A stretch of DNA of 30,805 bases from Bacteroidales bacterium UBA2714. Lineage in GTDB: Bacteria > Bacteroidota > Bacteroidia > Bacteroidales > P3. The position numbers were made by a program, and so were the translations under genes. The stretch spans positions 1-30,805 of the forward strand of contig DEKU01000005.1 in the NCBI GenBank assembly GCA_002354035.1. The letters run 5' to 3'. This document shows, in pieces, positions 7,691 to 16,416 of this stretch (positions within the stretch are counted from its first letter, which is position 1; the number at the start of each line of letters is the position of its first letter). The notes beneath the pieces are model-generated. The model saw nothing but the letters and a program-made list of their open reading frames with translations. It was not told the DNA's origin and did no database searches.

Positions 7691-8272
7691 ATGAGAGAAC
7701 TGATATTTGCGACTAACAACAAACACAAGTTAGAAGAAGTAAGCCAACTGCTCCTCGGCAAGGTGAAGATAGTGAGCCTTGCCGAGGCCGGGCTGGAAGG
7801 CGAAATACCCGAGACCGCCGACACCCTGCAAGGGAATGCCTTGCAGAAAGCCCAATGGGTGTGGGAACGGACAGGCAAGGACTGTTTCGCCGACGACACG
7901 GGGCTGGAAGTCTCTGCCCTGAACGGGGCTCCGGGAGTGTACAGCGCCCGATATGCGGGCGAACATTGCTCCTTCGACGACAATGTAAACAAGTTGCTGG
8001 CCGCCATGGACGGAAAGACCGACCGCAGGGCTGCATTCCGGACGGTGATTTGCCTGATCGAGGCCGGCTCCCCCCGCTATTTTGAAGGCAAGGTGGAGGG
8101 AAGCATCCTGACCGAGCGCTATGGCGAAGGAGGGTTCGGCTATGACCCCATTTTCATGCCCGACCGGTTTGCGGTGAGTTTTGCCGAGATGCCCCTCGAC
8201 GTGAAAAACCAAATAAGCCATCGCGGCCTTGCCGTGAAACAACTGGTGCAATATCTCGCACCTCAAGAATAA
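7691..8272 (+). CDS. rdgB: RdgB/HAM1 non-canonical purine NTP pyrophosphatase
   Basis: A 193-residue cytoplasmic house-cleaning enzyme that hydrolyses dITP, ITP and XTP to the monophosphate plus pyrophosphate. Family motifs: FATNNKHKLEEV (6-17) at the N-terminal nucleotide loop, FADDTGLEVSALNGAPGVYSA (67-87) with the catalytic acidic pair Asp68/Asp69, FGYDPIF (149-155) and ISHRGLA (175-181). Length is typical. It is the first of four closely packed plus-strand genes, with a 5-14 base start context after a 72-base gap from the secreted protein, and only 8 bases to the next start. Confidence 0.95.
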   Translation: MRELIFATNNKHKLEEVSQLLLGKVKIVSLAEAGLEGEIPETADTLQGNALQKAQWVWERTGKDCFADDTGLEVSALNGAPGVYSARYAGEHCSFDDNVNKLLAAMDGKTDRRAAFRTVICLIEAGSPRYFEGKVEGSILTERYGEGGFGYDPIFMPDRFAVSFAEMPLDVKNQISHRGLAVKQLVQYLAPQE

Positions 8273-8280
8273 AGGGCAAG

Positions 8281-8853
8281 ATGAACTACACACGTGTATA
8301 CCCCTTCCAGATTTCGCAGAGCATGGCCTTGAGCGATGCTTACGTGCTGGTGCTCAACGCTCCCGAGACGGGCAAACAGGTGCCTGTTATCATCGGCGAG
8401 GCCGAAGCGCAAGCCATAGTCATGGCCATAGAGCAGCGGCATGCCCGCCGCCCTCTGACCCACACCCTACTCAACAACATCATGGAGGAATTCATGTTGA
8501 CCCTGAAACAGGTGACTATTGACCGCTTTGAGGAAGGAATATTCTACTCCACCCTTTACATCAGCGACGGATTCTCGGAGAAAAGAATAGACAGCCGCAC
8601 CAGCGATGCCGTGGTGATGGCTTTGATACAGGGCTGCGACATCCTCATGGCCCAGAATGTGCTGGAAGAAACATCGATGGAACCAGGCGCACTGGAAGAC
8701 AACCTGCCCCAGAACAAAGCGCCTCTCCCCCACCCCGAACAGACGTTGGAGACCCTTGAAAAGAGACTTCACGAGTGTGAGGAAAACGAAAACTACGAAG
8801 AGGCTGCCGAGATAATGAAACGCATCAACATCTTAAAATCGCAGAACAAATAA
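8281..8853 (+). CDS. Bifunctional nuclease family (DUF151) protein with UVR motif
   Basis: A 190-residue protein. Residues 1 to about 135 match the bifunctional nuclease (BFN/DUF151) fold: an ALSDAYVLVLNAPETGKQVPVIIGEAEAQAI-type opening at about 16-46, then FYSTLYISDGFSEKRIDSRTSDAVVMALI, where the SRTSDA segment is the most conserved part. Residues 159-187 form a UvrB/UvrC-type helical motif (LEKRLHECEENENYEEAAEIMKRI in pieces), often fused to this domain in Bacteroidota. Biochemical activity is not well established for bacterial members. The start lies 8 bases after the rdgB stop, so co-transcription is likely. Confidence 0.85.
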   Translation: MNYTRVYPFQISQSMALSDAYVLVLNAPETGKQVPVIIGEAEAQAIVMAIEQRHARRPLTHTLLNNIMEEFMLTLKQVTIDRFEEGIFYSTLYISDGFSEKRIDSRTSDAVVMALIQGCDILMAQNVLEETSMEPGALEDNLPQNKAPLPHPEQTLETLEKRLHECEENENYEEAAEIMKRINILKSQNK

Positions 8854-8875
8854 CCACCCTTTTGACTAAAGTCAG

Positions 8876-9694
8876 ATGAACATACTCCAGATAGACGAGA
8901 GCGCACAATATATCCTGAGCCAGACTGGCAACTGTGTGCCACAGATAGCAATCATACTGGGCAGCGGACTGGGTCCCATGGCCGACTGCATCGAGAACCC
9001 CATAACAATACCCTACAAGGAAATACCCCACTTCATGCAGTCGACGGCCACTGGCCATAAAGGGAACCTGATAGTGGGGACCCTCGGAGGCAAGAAGGTG
9101 ATGGCCATGCAGGGGCGATTCCATTACTACGAAGGCTACAGCATGGACCAAGTCACCTTCCCCGTCCGTGTCATGGCGCGCTTGGGAATAAAGACACTCT
9201 TTGTGAGCAACGCCGCCGGTGCGGTCAACCCCAGCTACCGTGTGGGCGACATGATGATTATTACCGACCACATCAACCTCATGCCCAATCCCCTCATTGG
9301 GCCTAACATGGAAGAATTCGGCACCCGCTTTCCCGACATGACCACCGTATACAGCCGTAGGCTACGGCAGGTGGCCCACCAACAGGCAGACCAAATGGGC
9401 ATCCAACTGCGCGAGGGTGTCTACGTGGCCGGCACCGGCCCCACCTACGAAACCCCGGCCGAATATCGCATGTATGCCATTCTGGGTGGCGACGCGGCGG
9501 GCATGAGCACCGTCCCCGAAGTCATCGTGGCGCGGCACTGCGGCATGGAGATATTCGGCCTCAGCATCATCACCAACCAAAGCAACGACCTCAGCGACCA
9601 TTGTCTCAACGACGGCAACGACGTGGTGATACAAGCCAACCGCGCCGCCCAGAACATGACCGCTTTACTCCGCTCCATCATCTCAACACTCTGA
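8876..9694 (+). CDS. Purine nucleoside phosphorylase (PNP-I, trimeric type)
   Basis: A 272-residue enzyme that cleaves inosine and guanosine with phosphate to the free base and ribose-1-phosphate. Signatures: phosphate-binding ILGSGLGPM (27-35), MQGRFHYYEGYSM (78-90), SNAAGAVNPSYRVGDMMII (111-129), and the purine-site residues in GTGPTYETPAEYRM (187-200, with Glu192) and ITNQS (232-236, Asn234). Size and motifs fit the PunA/mammalian-like trimeric class rather than the hexameric DeoD class. It lies 22 bases after the BFN gene and 3 bases before the HAD gene, inside a nucleotide-housekeeping cluster. Confidence 0.95.
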   Translation: MNILQIDESAQYILSQTGNCVPQIAIILGSGLGPMADCIENPITIPYKEIPHFMQSTATGHKGNLIVGTLGGKKVMAMQGRFHYYEGYSMDQVTFPVRVMARLGIKTLFVSNAAGAVNPSYRVGDMMIITDHINLMPNPLIGPNMEEFGTRFPDMTTVYSRRLRQVAHQQADQMGIQLREGVYVAGTGPTYETPAEYRMYAILGGDAAGMSTVPEVIVARHCGMEIFGLSIITNQSNDLSDHCLNDGNDVVIQANRAAQNMTALLRSIISTL

Positions 9695-9697
9695 CCT

Positions 9698-10468
9698 ATG
9701 ATAAAAGCCGCCTTCTTCGACATCGACGGTACCCTTCTCAGCTTCAACACCCACCAAGTATCCCCAGGCACCATACAGGCCTTTCAGGCGCTTCACCAGC
9801 AAGGCGTCAGGACATTTATCTCATCGGGCCGCCCGAAGATTCTTATTCCCGATATGCCCGTTGCCTTCGACGGCTACGTTACCATGAACGGGGGCTACTG
9901 CTTTGTGAGCGACAAGGTACTGCTTCGCAACCCCATACCCCAGGAAGAGACCGACCGCTGGCTGCAATATGCCCAAGCGGAAGGGTTGTGCACCATGATT
10001 TTCACCGAGCACGACATGTACGTCAACACCCACTCCAACCCCGTGGCCAATGCTATCCGCGACCAACTGGAGTTCCAGATGCCACCGCTCCTTTCCACCA
10101 CCGAAATGATGGGGCGCGAGACCTACCAGGTCATCGCCATCATGCCCGCCAGCCGCGACGAGGCCGTGCTGCGCATGCTCCCCCACTGCCGTCTGCCTCG
10201 ATGGCACTCACAATTTACCGATCTCGTAAAGGCTGACAACAGCAAAGCCTCAGGAATTGAAAGCATCCTCCGCCATTACGGTATTAAGCCCGACGAATGC
10301 ATCGGCTTTGGCGACGGGGGCAACGATGTTGAAATGCTCGATTACTGCGGCATCGGAGTGGCCATGGGCAATGCCGACGATAAGGTCAAAGCCCATGCCG
10401 ACTTTGTCACCACGTCGGTCGACCAAGAAGGCATCCTCCATGCGCTCACTACGCTCCGCATCATCTGA
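9698..10468 (+). CDS. Cof-type HAD family phosphatase
   Basis: A 256-residue haloacid-dehalogenase-superfamily hydrolase with a C2-type cap. Motif I is FFDIDGTLL (6-14) with Asp8 and Asp10. Motif II is ISSGRP (41-46). Lys183 sits in NSKASGIESIL (181-191). Motif IV is GFGDGGNDVEML (203-214) with Asp206 and Asp210. Cof-type members dephosphorylate small phosphorylated metabolites such as sugar phosphates, FMN or nucleotides. The substrate is not predictable here, though the position 3 bases after the purine phosphorylase makes a nucleotide or ribose phosphate a reasonable guess. It ends 15 bases from the convergent nucleoid-associated protein gene, with no obvious terminator between them. Confidence 0.9.
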   Translation: MIKAAFFDIDGTLLSFNTHQVSPGTIQAFQALHQQGVRTFISSGRPKILIPDMPVAFDGYVTMNGGYCFVSDKVLLRNPIPQEETDRWLQYAQAEGLCTMIFTEHDMYVNTHSNPVANAIRDQLEFQMPPLLSTTEMMGRETYQVIAIMPASRDEAVLRMLPHCRLPRWHSQFTDLVKADNSKASGIESILRHYGIKPDECIGFGDGGNDVEMLDYCGIGVAMGNADDKVKAHADFVTTSVDQEGILHALTTLRII

Positions 10469-10483
10469 TAGCGGCCGTGACGT

Positions 10484-11563
10484 CTACGACTCTTCTTTGA
10501 AATAGACCTTATAAAACTTCCCCTTTTCGTCCTCGCCCTGCTCTATCAGCTCGCGGTTGCCGTGGACATAGATATGGAAGTTTTTGTCGAGCTTGATTAC
10601 ACTCTTGAACGCACGCGACTGTTTCTTCACAGCGCTCTCGCTGATGTCATAGCTCTCCGGCAGCTGGACATCATGCTCCTGCTGATACTGCTCGCGATAT
10701 TCCTTGAAACTGTCTATCACCTCGGGTTGTGCAATTACCTCCTGCGCAAAAGTCTGTAAGTCGAAATTGTCGTTCTGCTTGAAGTAATTGCTACAGCGGT
10801 TCAGCATGTCAGCCTGGTCGGCCTTGCTGACTCCTTCGAACTGCTGGGGCAGCTCGTCGGTGACGAACTTCTTGTATGCCTGCATCTCGGTGTGGGTGTT
10901 ATAGTATTCATCTTCCCTCTGCCTGACCCCGAGAAAAGTGTCTTTCCAGTAAAGTGCATCGACCGACCGGTTGGTGGCATCCACCACACTGACAACAAAG
11001 CCACGGTCCGCCTCCGTGTTGAAGATGATGGCGCCCTTGTCAAGTTTTGAGGGATTGATGCCTTGGTGCACCTCAAGCTCATACTGAGTTTGCGCGCTGT
11101 TGTCGTTCGCATCGCGGCTCCAGTCCTCATCGCCATGCAGCACTTTCAGAAATCGAGCCTTGCTCTCTGATTTGAATATTCCCACTGCATCTATTGCATT
11201 TCCATTCAATATACATTGTGAGAAATAAACAACGAACAAATCACCACCCATGATATTGGCGTGTATGGAGGCATCGTAGAGCAGTTCGGCCATCTGGCAC
11301 GACTCCTCCATCAGGCTGTCGGGGTTGTCGAATATATTAGAGCAATGCCGATAGATGGGGTTCATCTCCACATTGTTCTCATCGTAAAGATGGTAGTATT
11401 CTTCCACTTTGAAGGGCGAAAGGAAATACTGGACCAGCACATCCTGCAGCTGTTCGGTGAGGTGGATGGGACGGCGCGAGAGGACGTAGCCCTCCTCCGT
11501 GGCTTTGTTGCCCACCCTATGGACGGCAACGGTCTCGATAGACGAAGCTTCAAAAACAGGCAT
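10484..11563 (-). CDS. 37-kDa nucleoid-associated protein (NA37/NdpA family)
   Basis: A 359-residue protein resembling the nucleoid-associated NdpA/YejK family. Conserved segments are the N-terminal HRVGNKATEEGYVLS, MAELLYDASIHANIMGGDLFVVYF (in parts, about 90-113), the central GIFKSESKARFLKV, and the charged C-terminal half with YREQYQQEHDVQLPESYDIS. Family members bind DNA and associate with the nucleoid; a detailed role in Bacteroidota is not established. The start ATG at 11563 fits the family N-terminus. The gene lies 101 bases downstream of the fucosidase gene on the same strand. A perfect 14-bp palindrome at 11607-11620 sits upstream, so it may be separately controlled. Confidence 0.85.
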   Translation of the reverse strand: MPVFEASSIETVAVHRVGNKATEEGYVLSRRPIHLTEQLQDVLVQYFLSPFKVEEYYHLYDENNVEMNPIYRHCSNIFDNPDSLMEESCQMAELLYDASIHANIMGGDLFVVYFSQCILNGNAIDAVGIFKSESKARFLKVLHGDEDWSRDANDNSAQTQYELEVHQGINPSKLDKGAIIFNTEADRGFVVSVVDATNRSVDALYWKDTFLGVRQREDEYYNTHTEMQAYKKFVTDELPQQFEGVSKADQADMLNRCSNYFKQNDNFDLQTFAQEVIAQPEVIDSFKEYREQYQQEHDVQLPESYDISESAVKKQSRAFKSVIKLDKNFHIYVHGNRELIEQGEDEKGKFYKVYFKEES

Positions 11564-11606
11564 ATAGTAAACGTATTAGATATCAGGAACATTCAACACC
11601 TGCCTA

Positions 11607-11620
11607 CCATCGCGCGATGG
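11607..11620. repeat. Perfect 14-bp palindrome upstream of the nucleoid protein gene
   Basis: CCATCGCGCGATGG reads the same on both strands and lies 43 bases before the start of the minus-strand nucleoid-associated protein gene. It could be a dimeric regulator site or a small hairpin in the leader between the fucosidase and nucleoid genes. Confidence 0.35.
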
Positions 11621-11664
11621 GTCTGGCAACTATGTTGAAACAAACAACTTTTTCGGCAACGGCA

Positions 11665-13122
11665 TCATTGGTCGCCATATTTTGATATGCGGAACACCCA
11701 CGCTCCCTTGGTGTTGCGGAGGTCTTCGATGCTGAGATTATTCAGTCTTATATACAAGCTTCCCGCGAAATAGTAGTGCACTATCGGCTTGTCGCAGCCC
11801 AGCAGTTTCACGGTTGAGAACAGACCGGGACGAGGCATATTCTTTAATATCAAAACCTTGCTGTCAAGATGAGTGGCAATGGCATAGAGGTTGCCATTGT
11901 TGCGGGTGTAGTAAACAGTGCTGTCCATCTCGCACATCTTGCGGTATGGGCGCGACCCATAGATGGCTTCCCCATTCACTTTAAGCCAATTGCCCAGGTC
12001 GAGCAGTCTTTCCTGTTGCAGCATGGGGATTGTGCCGTCGGCATCGGGCCCCACGTTGAGGGTCAACCCGCCACCGGCTGCAACCAGTTTGACAAAATGC
12101 CGAATCAACGAGTCGGAGGTGAGATAGTTTTCCAAGGGTTCATTGCGGTTGTAGCCAAAAGAGCGGCCTATGCCACGACATTCGGCCCATGGGCGGACGG
12201 TGTCCTTTATGGCTCCTTTATACTCTGGGGTCTTGAACCCATGTTGTGTGCCTTCGCCCCAGCGGTCGTTCACTATTGCATCGGGGCCGACAGTGTTGTA
12301 GTACCAGGATATCAGTTCCGGAGCCCTGAATTGCTCGGCCGTGTTTTGCCACTCGCCGTCGGTGAAAATCAAGCTCGGTTTATACTTGTTCACCAATTCC
12401 TTGAACTGAGGCACCATGTAATGGTCCACATACTCCGCGATGGCGCTGTCCGGATCCTGCATCCAGATGTGAAGATTGTTAGTCCACTCCGTCAATGAAT
12501 AGTAGAAACCCATCTTCAACCCTGCGTTACGGACCGACTGGGTGAGCATCCCGACTATATCCTTGTGCGGCCCAGTGACCACGCTGTTCCAGTTGGGTTG
12601 GTAACGGCTGCGCCAAAGGCAATAGCCGTCGTGGTGCTTGGTCACGAGTATCACATACTTTGCTCCAGCCCTGACAAAAAGGTCGGCCCACTGGTCGGGG
12701 TTCCAATGCTCGGCATGCCACGTCTGGGCATAGAGGGTATATAAATCCGTCGGCTTTGGACGTTGTTTCACACCTTGGCTGTTGCTGAGCCGACCACTCC
12801 ACTGGTCGCCCAGCATATAGCCCCAGCGGCGGTTGAAATCCTGCATTTCGTTCACCCTCACTGTGTCGCCCACCATAAGGCCACGGTAAAACCATTCGGC
12901 ATAGCCTGTAGGGGCCGACCATGCGGGCACCGAATACAAGCCCCAATGCACAAAGATGCCCAGCTTGGCATCGCCAAACCACGACGGATATCCCCGCTGG
13001 TTTATTGATTCCCAATTGGGGTAAACCTTGGCGGGCTGGGGGTCGGCAGTTTCCTGTGCACGGCCACACACCGCACACAACATACACACCACAGCCACCG
13101 CAATATATTTATACTTGAGCAT
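11665..13122 (-). CDS. Secreted GH29 alpha-L-fucosidase
   Basis: A 485-residue exported glycoside hydrolase. A signal peptide covers about residues 1-22 (ending CGRAQ). The (beta/alpha)8 barrel shows GH29 signatures: WFGDAKLGIFVHWGLYSVPAW (48-68, His59-Trp60), ADLFVRAGAKYVILVTKHHDG (146-166, His163-His164) and PSLIFTDGEW (249-258), with Asp255 the likely nucleophile. PWAECRGIGRSFGYN (311-325) is a candidate acid/base region (Glu314). The last ~90 residues look like the small C-terminal beta domain. The enzyme would release L-fucose from host or plant glycans in the periplasm or at the surface. It has its own minus-strand promoter. No SusC/SusD pair or other glycosidase flanks it, so it is not part of a visible polysaccharide utilisation locus. 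Confidence 0.92.
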   Translation of the reverse strand: MLKYKYIAVAVVCMLCAVCGRAQETADPQPAKVYPNWESINQRGYPSWFGDAKLGIFVHWGLYSVPAWSAPTGYAEWFYRGLMVGDTVRVNEMQDFNRRWGYMLGDQWSGRLSNSQGVKQRPKPTDLYTLYAQTWHAEHWNPDQWADLFVRAGAKYVILVTKHHDGYCLWRSRYQPNWNSVVTGPHKDIVGMLTQSVRNAGLKMGFYYSLTEWTNNLHIWMQDPDSAIAEYVDHYMVPQFKELVNKYKPSLIFTDGEWQNTAEQFRAPELISWYYNTVGPDAIVNDRWGEGTQHGFKTPEYKGAIKDTVRPWAECRGIGRSFGYNRNEPLENYLTSDSLIRHFVKLVAAGGGLTLNVGPDADGTIPMLQQERLLDLGNWLKVNGEAIYGSRPYRKMCEMDSTVYYTRNNGNLYAIATHLDSKVLILKNMPRPGLFSTVKLLGCDKPIVHYYFAGSLYIRLNNLSIEDLRNTKGAWVFRISKYGDQ

Positions 13123-13173
13123 AATATCAACGTTTTCAGTCTACAATATCGATGGCACATAGCCATTACAAAA

Positions 13174-13183
13174 TGCAAAGTTA
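13174..13183 (-). promoter_or_regulatory. -7 promoter element for the fucosidase gene
   Basis: The minus strand reads TAACTTTGCA, matching TAnnTTTG plus CA, about 50 bases before the fucosidase ATG. It is arranged divergently with the promoter at 13214-13223, separated by an A/T-rich stretch. Confidence 0.6.
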
Positions 13184-13213
13184 CGAAAAAAAAGTGGATT
13201 CCGATTTTTTTCG

Positions 13214-13223
13214 TACCTTTGCA
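13214..13223 (+). promoter_or_regulatory. -7 promoter element for the GroES-like gene
   Basis: The sequence is TACCTTTGCA, a full -7 consensus match. The expected transcription start near 13230 leaves only about ten bases of leader before the ATG at 13240, so the mRNA is nearly leaderless. Confidence 0.6.
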
Positions 13224-13239
13224 AATTCAATTTATAGTT

Positions 13240-13596
13240 ATGACAACTAATTTGGACAACATTATCGTAGTGGGCGACAGGGTATTAATCAAGCCCAACG
13301 ATGCCACCGACCGCACCAAAAGCGGCTTGTACCTTCCTGCCGGTTACCAGGACAAGGAGAAGATTCAATCAGGCTACATCCTTAAATGTGGCCCCGGCTA
13401 TCCGCTCCCCTCCCTCGACGAGGGGGAGGCATGGAACAGCAAGGCCGCCGACACGCACTACATGCCCCTCCAGGTCAAGCCCGGCGACCTCGCCCTCTTT
13501 CTCCAGAAAAACGCCATCGAAATCAAATATAACAGCGACAAATATTTCATCGTCCCGCAGAGCGCTATCCTGCTCGTCGAGCGCGACGAATTCTAA
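13240..13596 (+). CDS. GroES-like co-chaperonin family protein
   Basis: A 118-residue protein of the Cpn10/GroES fold. NIIVVGDRVLIKPNDATDRTKSGLYLP (in parts, about 7-34) contains the GDRVLIKP strand typical of GroES, and QVKPGDLALFLQKNAIEIKYNSDKYFIV covers the closing strands. It is longer than standard GroES (about 95 residues), with an insertion around residues 50-75 (the PLPSLDEGEAWNSKAAD region), and no groEL is adjacent. It is therefore probably the second, GroES-related protein found in many Bacteroidota rather than the main co-chaperonin. The frame is open further upstream to 13219, but that runs through the promoter, so the ATG at 13240 is chosen. alaS follows after 30 bases. Confidence 0.8.
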   Translation: MTTNLDNIIVVGDRVLIKPNDATDRTKSGLYLPAGYQDKEKIQSGYILKCGPGYPLPSLDEGEAWNSKAADTHYMPLQVKPGDLALFLQKNAIEIKYNSDKYFIVPQSAILLVERDEF

Positions 13597-13626
13597 TCAG
13601 TACACACCCTTTAATTCACCCCTCGC

Positions 13627-16236
13627 ATGACCAGTAACGAAATCCGCACACAATTCCTCAAATTCTTCGAAAGCAAAGGTCACCACATAGTCCCCTCTGC
13701 TCCCATGGTTGTGAAAAACGACCCCACCCTCATGTTCACCAACGCGGGCATGAACCAGTTCAAAGACATCTTCCTCGGCAATGCCGACGCGCCATATCCC
13801 CGCGCCTGCGACGCCCAAAAATGTCTCCGCGTCAGCGGCAAACACAACGACCTTGAAGAAGTAGGCCACGACACCTACCACCACACCATGTTCGAAATGC
13901 TCGGCAACTGGTCTTTCGGCGACTATTTCAAGCGCGAAGCCATCGCCTTCGGCTGGGAATTCCTCACCGAAGTGATGCACATCGACAAGAACAACCTCTA
14001 CGTCACCGTCTTCGGAGGCGACGACAAAGACGGCCTCGACATGGACACCGAAGCCTACGGCTACTGGAAAGAACACATAGCCGAAGACCGCATCCTGAAA
14101 GGCTCCAAAAAAGACAACTTCTGGGAGATGGGCGAACAGGGACCCTGCGGCCCCTGCAGCGAGATCCACATCGACCTCCGTCCCGACGCCGAAAAGCAGA
14201 AAGTCCCCGGTCGCGACCTCGTGAACAAAGACAACCCCCTCGTCATCGAAATCTGGAACCTCGTCTTCATGCAATACAACCGCCTGGCCAACGGCACACT
14301 CGAACCCCTCAAGGCTAAGCATATCGACACCGGCATGGGTTTCGAACGCCTCTGCATGGTCATGCAAGGCAAAACATCCAACTACGACACCGACGTCTTC
14401 CAGCCCCTCATCCAACATATCGCCCGCCTCAGCTCCCGCACCTATGGACAAGACCCCAAGGCCGACACCGCCATGCGCGTCATAGCCGACCACCTGCGAG
14501 CCGTCAGTTTCAGCATCGCCGACGGCCAGCTCCCCAGCAACGCCAAAGCCGGCTACGTCATCCGCCGCATCCTGCGCCGCGCCATCCGCTATGGTTACAC
14601 CTTCCTCGACTTCAAAGAACCATTCATCAACGCCCTCGTCCCCACCCTCGTGGCACAGATGGGCAACCAATACCCCGAGCTGGCAGCCCAGCAGACACTC
14701 ATCGAGCGCATCATCCTCGAAGAAGAACAATCCTTCCTCAAAACCCTCGCCGGAGGTATTAAGCGTTTCGACGACTACCTCACCACCCACGCCACTTCAA
14801 GCCCCAACCCCGTCATCGACGGCGACTTCGCCTTCGAACTCTTCGACACCTACGGCTTCCCCGTCGACCTCACACAACTCATGGCCTCCGAGAAAGGATG
14901 GACTGTCGACATGGAAGGCTTCCAACGCGGCCTTGCCGAGCAAAAACAACGCTCGCGCGCAGCCGCGGCAGTCGAAAACGACGACTGGGTCGAGCTCATC
15001 CCCTCAGCCAACCAAGAATTTATCGGCTACGACGACCTCACCGCACAAGTACGCATCACCCGCTACCGCCACGTTAAAGTCAAAGACAAAGAATTCTACC
15101 AACTCGTCTTCGACCGCACACCCTTCTACGGCGAAAGCGGTGGACAGGTAGGCGACCAAGGAACCCTCACCCATCCCGCCGGCGACATGGTGCCCGTTGT
15201 CGACACCAAAAAAGAAAACAACCTCATCATCCACATCGTCCCACGCCTACCCCAGCATCTCGACCAACCCTACAAGGCCGAAGTCGACAAATGCCGCCGC
15301 ATTGCTATCCAGTGCAACCACTCCGCCACTCACCTGCTCCACAAAGCCCTGCGCAACGTCCTTGGCACCCATGTCGAGCAGAAAGGCTCCAGCGTCGACG
15401 ACAGCCGCCTGCGCTTCGACTTCTCCCACTTCGCCAAACTCTCCCACGACGAAATCCGCGAAGTGGAAAAACAAGTCAACATCGACATCCGCCGTGCCAT
15501 ACCCCTCGAAGAACACCGCGCCATGCCCATAGCCGAAGCCCGTCAGCTCGGCGCCATGGCCCTCTTCGGCGAAAAATACGGCGACCACGTCCGCGTGGTG
15601 AAATTCGCCGACAGCGTCGAATTCTGCGGCGGCACACATATCGATAACACCGGCCACATTGGCTCCTTCCGCATCGTCAGCGAAAGCGCCGTGGCCGCCG
15701 GCATGCGCCGCATCGAAGCCGTCACCGGCGCGGCAGCCGAAAGCTACAACAACGCCCTCCAAGACCAACTCAACGCCCTCCGTGAACTCCTTAAAAATCC
15801 CAAAGACCTCACCGCAGCCGTCCAACGCCTGCTGGACGAAGGCACTGCCCTCCGCTCCCAAGTCGAGCACTTCCAACACCTCCAAGCCGAAGCCCTGAAA
15901 CAGGACCTCGCCCGCCAGCTCGCCACCTCCCCCTCCCTCGTCAGCCGCGTCGACTACGACCTCAGCCAACTCAAAGACACCATGCTCGCCCTTGCCGCCG
16001 GGCAGCCCGACATGGCCATCGTCCTCGGCAGCATCCACGGCGGCAAGCCCGCCCTGCTCGTTGCCCTCGGCAAAAACCGCACCGACGCCGGCCTCAACGC
16101 CGGAGCCATTGTCCGCGCCGCAGGCAAAGAAATCCAAGGCGGCGGCGGCGGCCAACCCGCCTACGCCACCGCAGGCGGCAAAAACCCCGACGGCCTCGAC
16201 GCCGCCCTCCGTGTGGCCGCCGAAATGCTGAAATAA
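13627..16236 (+). CDS. alaS: Alanyl-tRNA synthetase
   Basis: An 869-residue class II synthetase that charges tRNA-Ala. The N-terminal catalytic domain opens with MTSNEIRTQFLKFFESKGH and holds motif 1/2 segments (MFTNAGMNQFKDIFLG, HDTYHHTMFEMLGNWSFGDY). The editing domain has the HxxxH zinc/active site HSATH (565-569) and CGGTH (667-671). The C-terminal DHHA1/C-Ala region includes GGGGGQPAYATAGG near residue 840. Length is normal for AlaS. The coding strand is strikingly C-rich at third positions, which creates long open frames on the opposite strand that are not genes. The gene is closed by a strong terminator 23 bases after its stop. Confidence 0.97.
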   Translation: MTSNEIRTQFLKFFESKGHHIVPSAPMVVKNDPTLMFTNAGMNQFKDIFLGNADAPYPRACDAQKCLRVSGKHNDLEEVGHDTYHHTMFEMLGNWSFGDYFKREAIAFGWEFLTEVMHIDKNNLYVTVFGGDDKDGLDMDTEAYGYWKEHIAEDRILKGSKKDNFWEMGEQGPCGPCSEIHIDLRPDAEKQKVPGRDLVNKDNPLVIEIWNLVFMQYNRLANGTLEPLKAKHIDTGMGFERLCMVMQGKTSNYDTDVFQPLIQHIARLSSRTYGQDPKADTAMRVIADHLRAVSFSIADGQLPSNAKAGYVIRRILRRAIRYGYTFLDFKEPFINALVPTLVAQMGNQYPELAAQQTLIERIILEEEQSFLKTLAGGIKRFDDYLTTHATSSPNPVIDGDFAFELFDTYGFPVDLTQLMASEKGWTVDMEGFQRGLAEQKQRSRAAAAVENDDWVELIPSANQEFIGYDDLTAQVRITRYRHVKVKDKEFYQLVFDRTPFYGESGGQVGDQGTLTHPAGDMVPVVDTKKENNLIIHIVPRLPQHLDQPYKAEVDKCRRIAIQCNHSATHLLHKALRNVLGTHVEQKGSSVDDSRLRFDFSHFAKLSHDEIREVEKQVNIDIRRAIPLEEHRAMPIAEARQLGAMALFGEKYGDHVRVVKFADSVEFCGGTHIDNTGHIGSFRIVSESAVAAGMRRIEAVTGAAAESYNNALQDQLNALRELLKNPKDLTAAVQRLLDEGTALRSQVEHFQHLQAEALKQDLARQLATSPSLVSRVDYDLSQLKDTMLALAAGQPDMAIVLGSIHGGKPALLVALGKNRTDAGLNAGAIVRAAGKEIQGGGGGQPAYATAGGKNPDGLDAALRVAAEMLK

Positions 16237-16258
16237 GAAAGCAAACTCGTCAATCATA

Positions 16259-16315
16259 GGGATGAGTCAATCCGCAACCACAGCTTTGATTGCGGATTGA
16301 CTCATCCCTTTTTTT
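16259..16315 (+). terminator. Strong intrinsic terminator after alaS
   Basis: A perfect 19-bp stem (left arm 16259-16277, right arm 16290-16308, beginning GGGATGAGTC and ending GACTCATCCC) with a 12-base loop is followed by seven T residues (16309-16315). This is a standard rho-independent terminator for the GroES-like/alaS unit. Confidence 0.92.
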
Positions 16316-16379
16316 CCAACAATCGGAATGCACATTCAGGCATCATGTTAATTCCTTAATCTTAATACAATAGAACATT

Positions 16380-16406
16380 CTCACAAGCAAATTAATGCAT
16401 TGTGAG
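16380..16406. repeat. Inverted repeat in the promoter region of the GWxTD gene
   Basis: The arms CTCACAA (16380-16386) and TTGTGAG (16400-16406) are separated by 13 A/T-rich bases. The repeat ends 10 bases before the -7 element at 16417, so it spans the expected -33 region and is placed like an operator. Confidence 0.35.
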
Positions 16407-16416
16407 TTTTTTTTAG

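Noticed and set aside
13597..14790. Long open frame antisense to the first part of alaS
   Set aside because: It is made of acidic and glycine-rich low-complexity residues that arise from the C-rich third positions of alaS. alaS itself is unmistakable.
15247..16257. Second long open frame antisense to the end of alaS
   Set aside because: Same cause: a shadow of extreme third-position C in the sense gene, with no family features.
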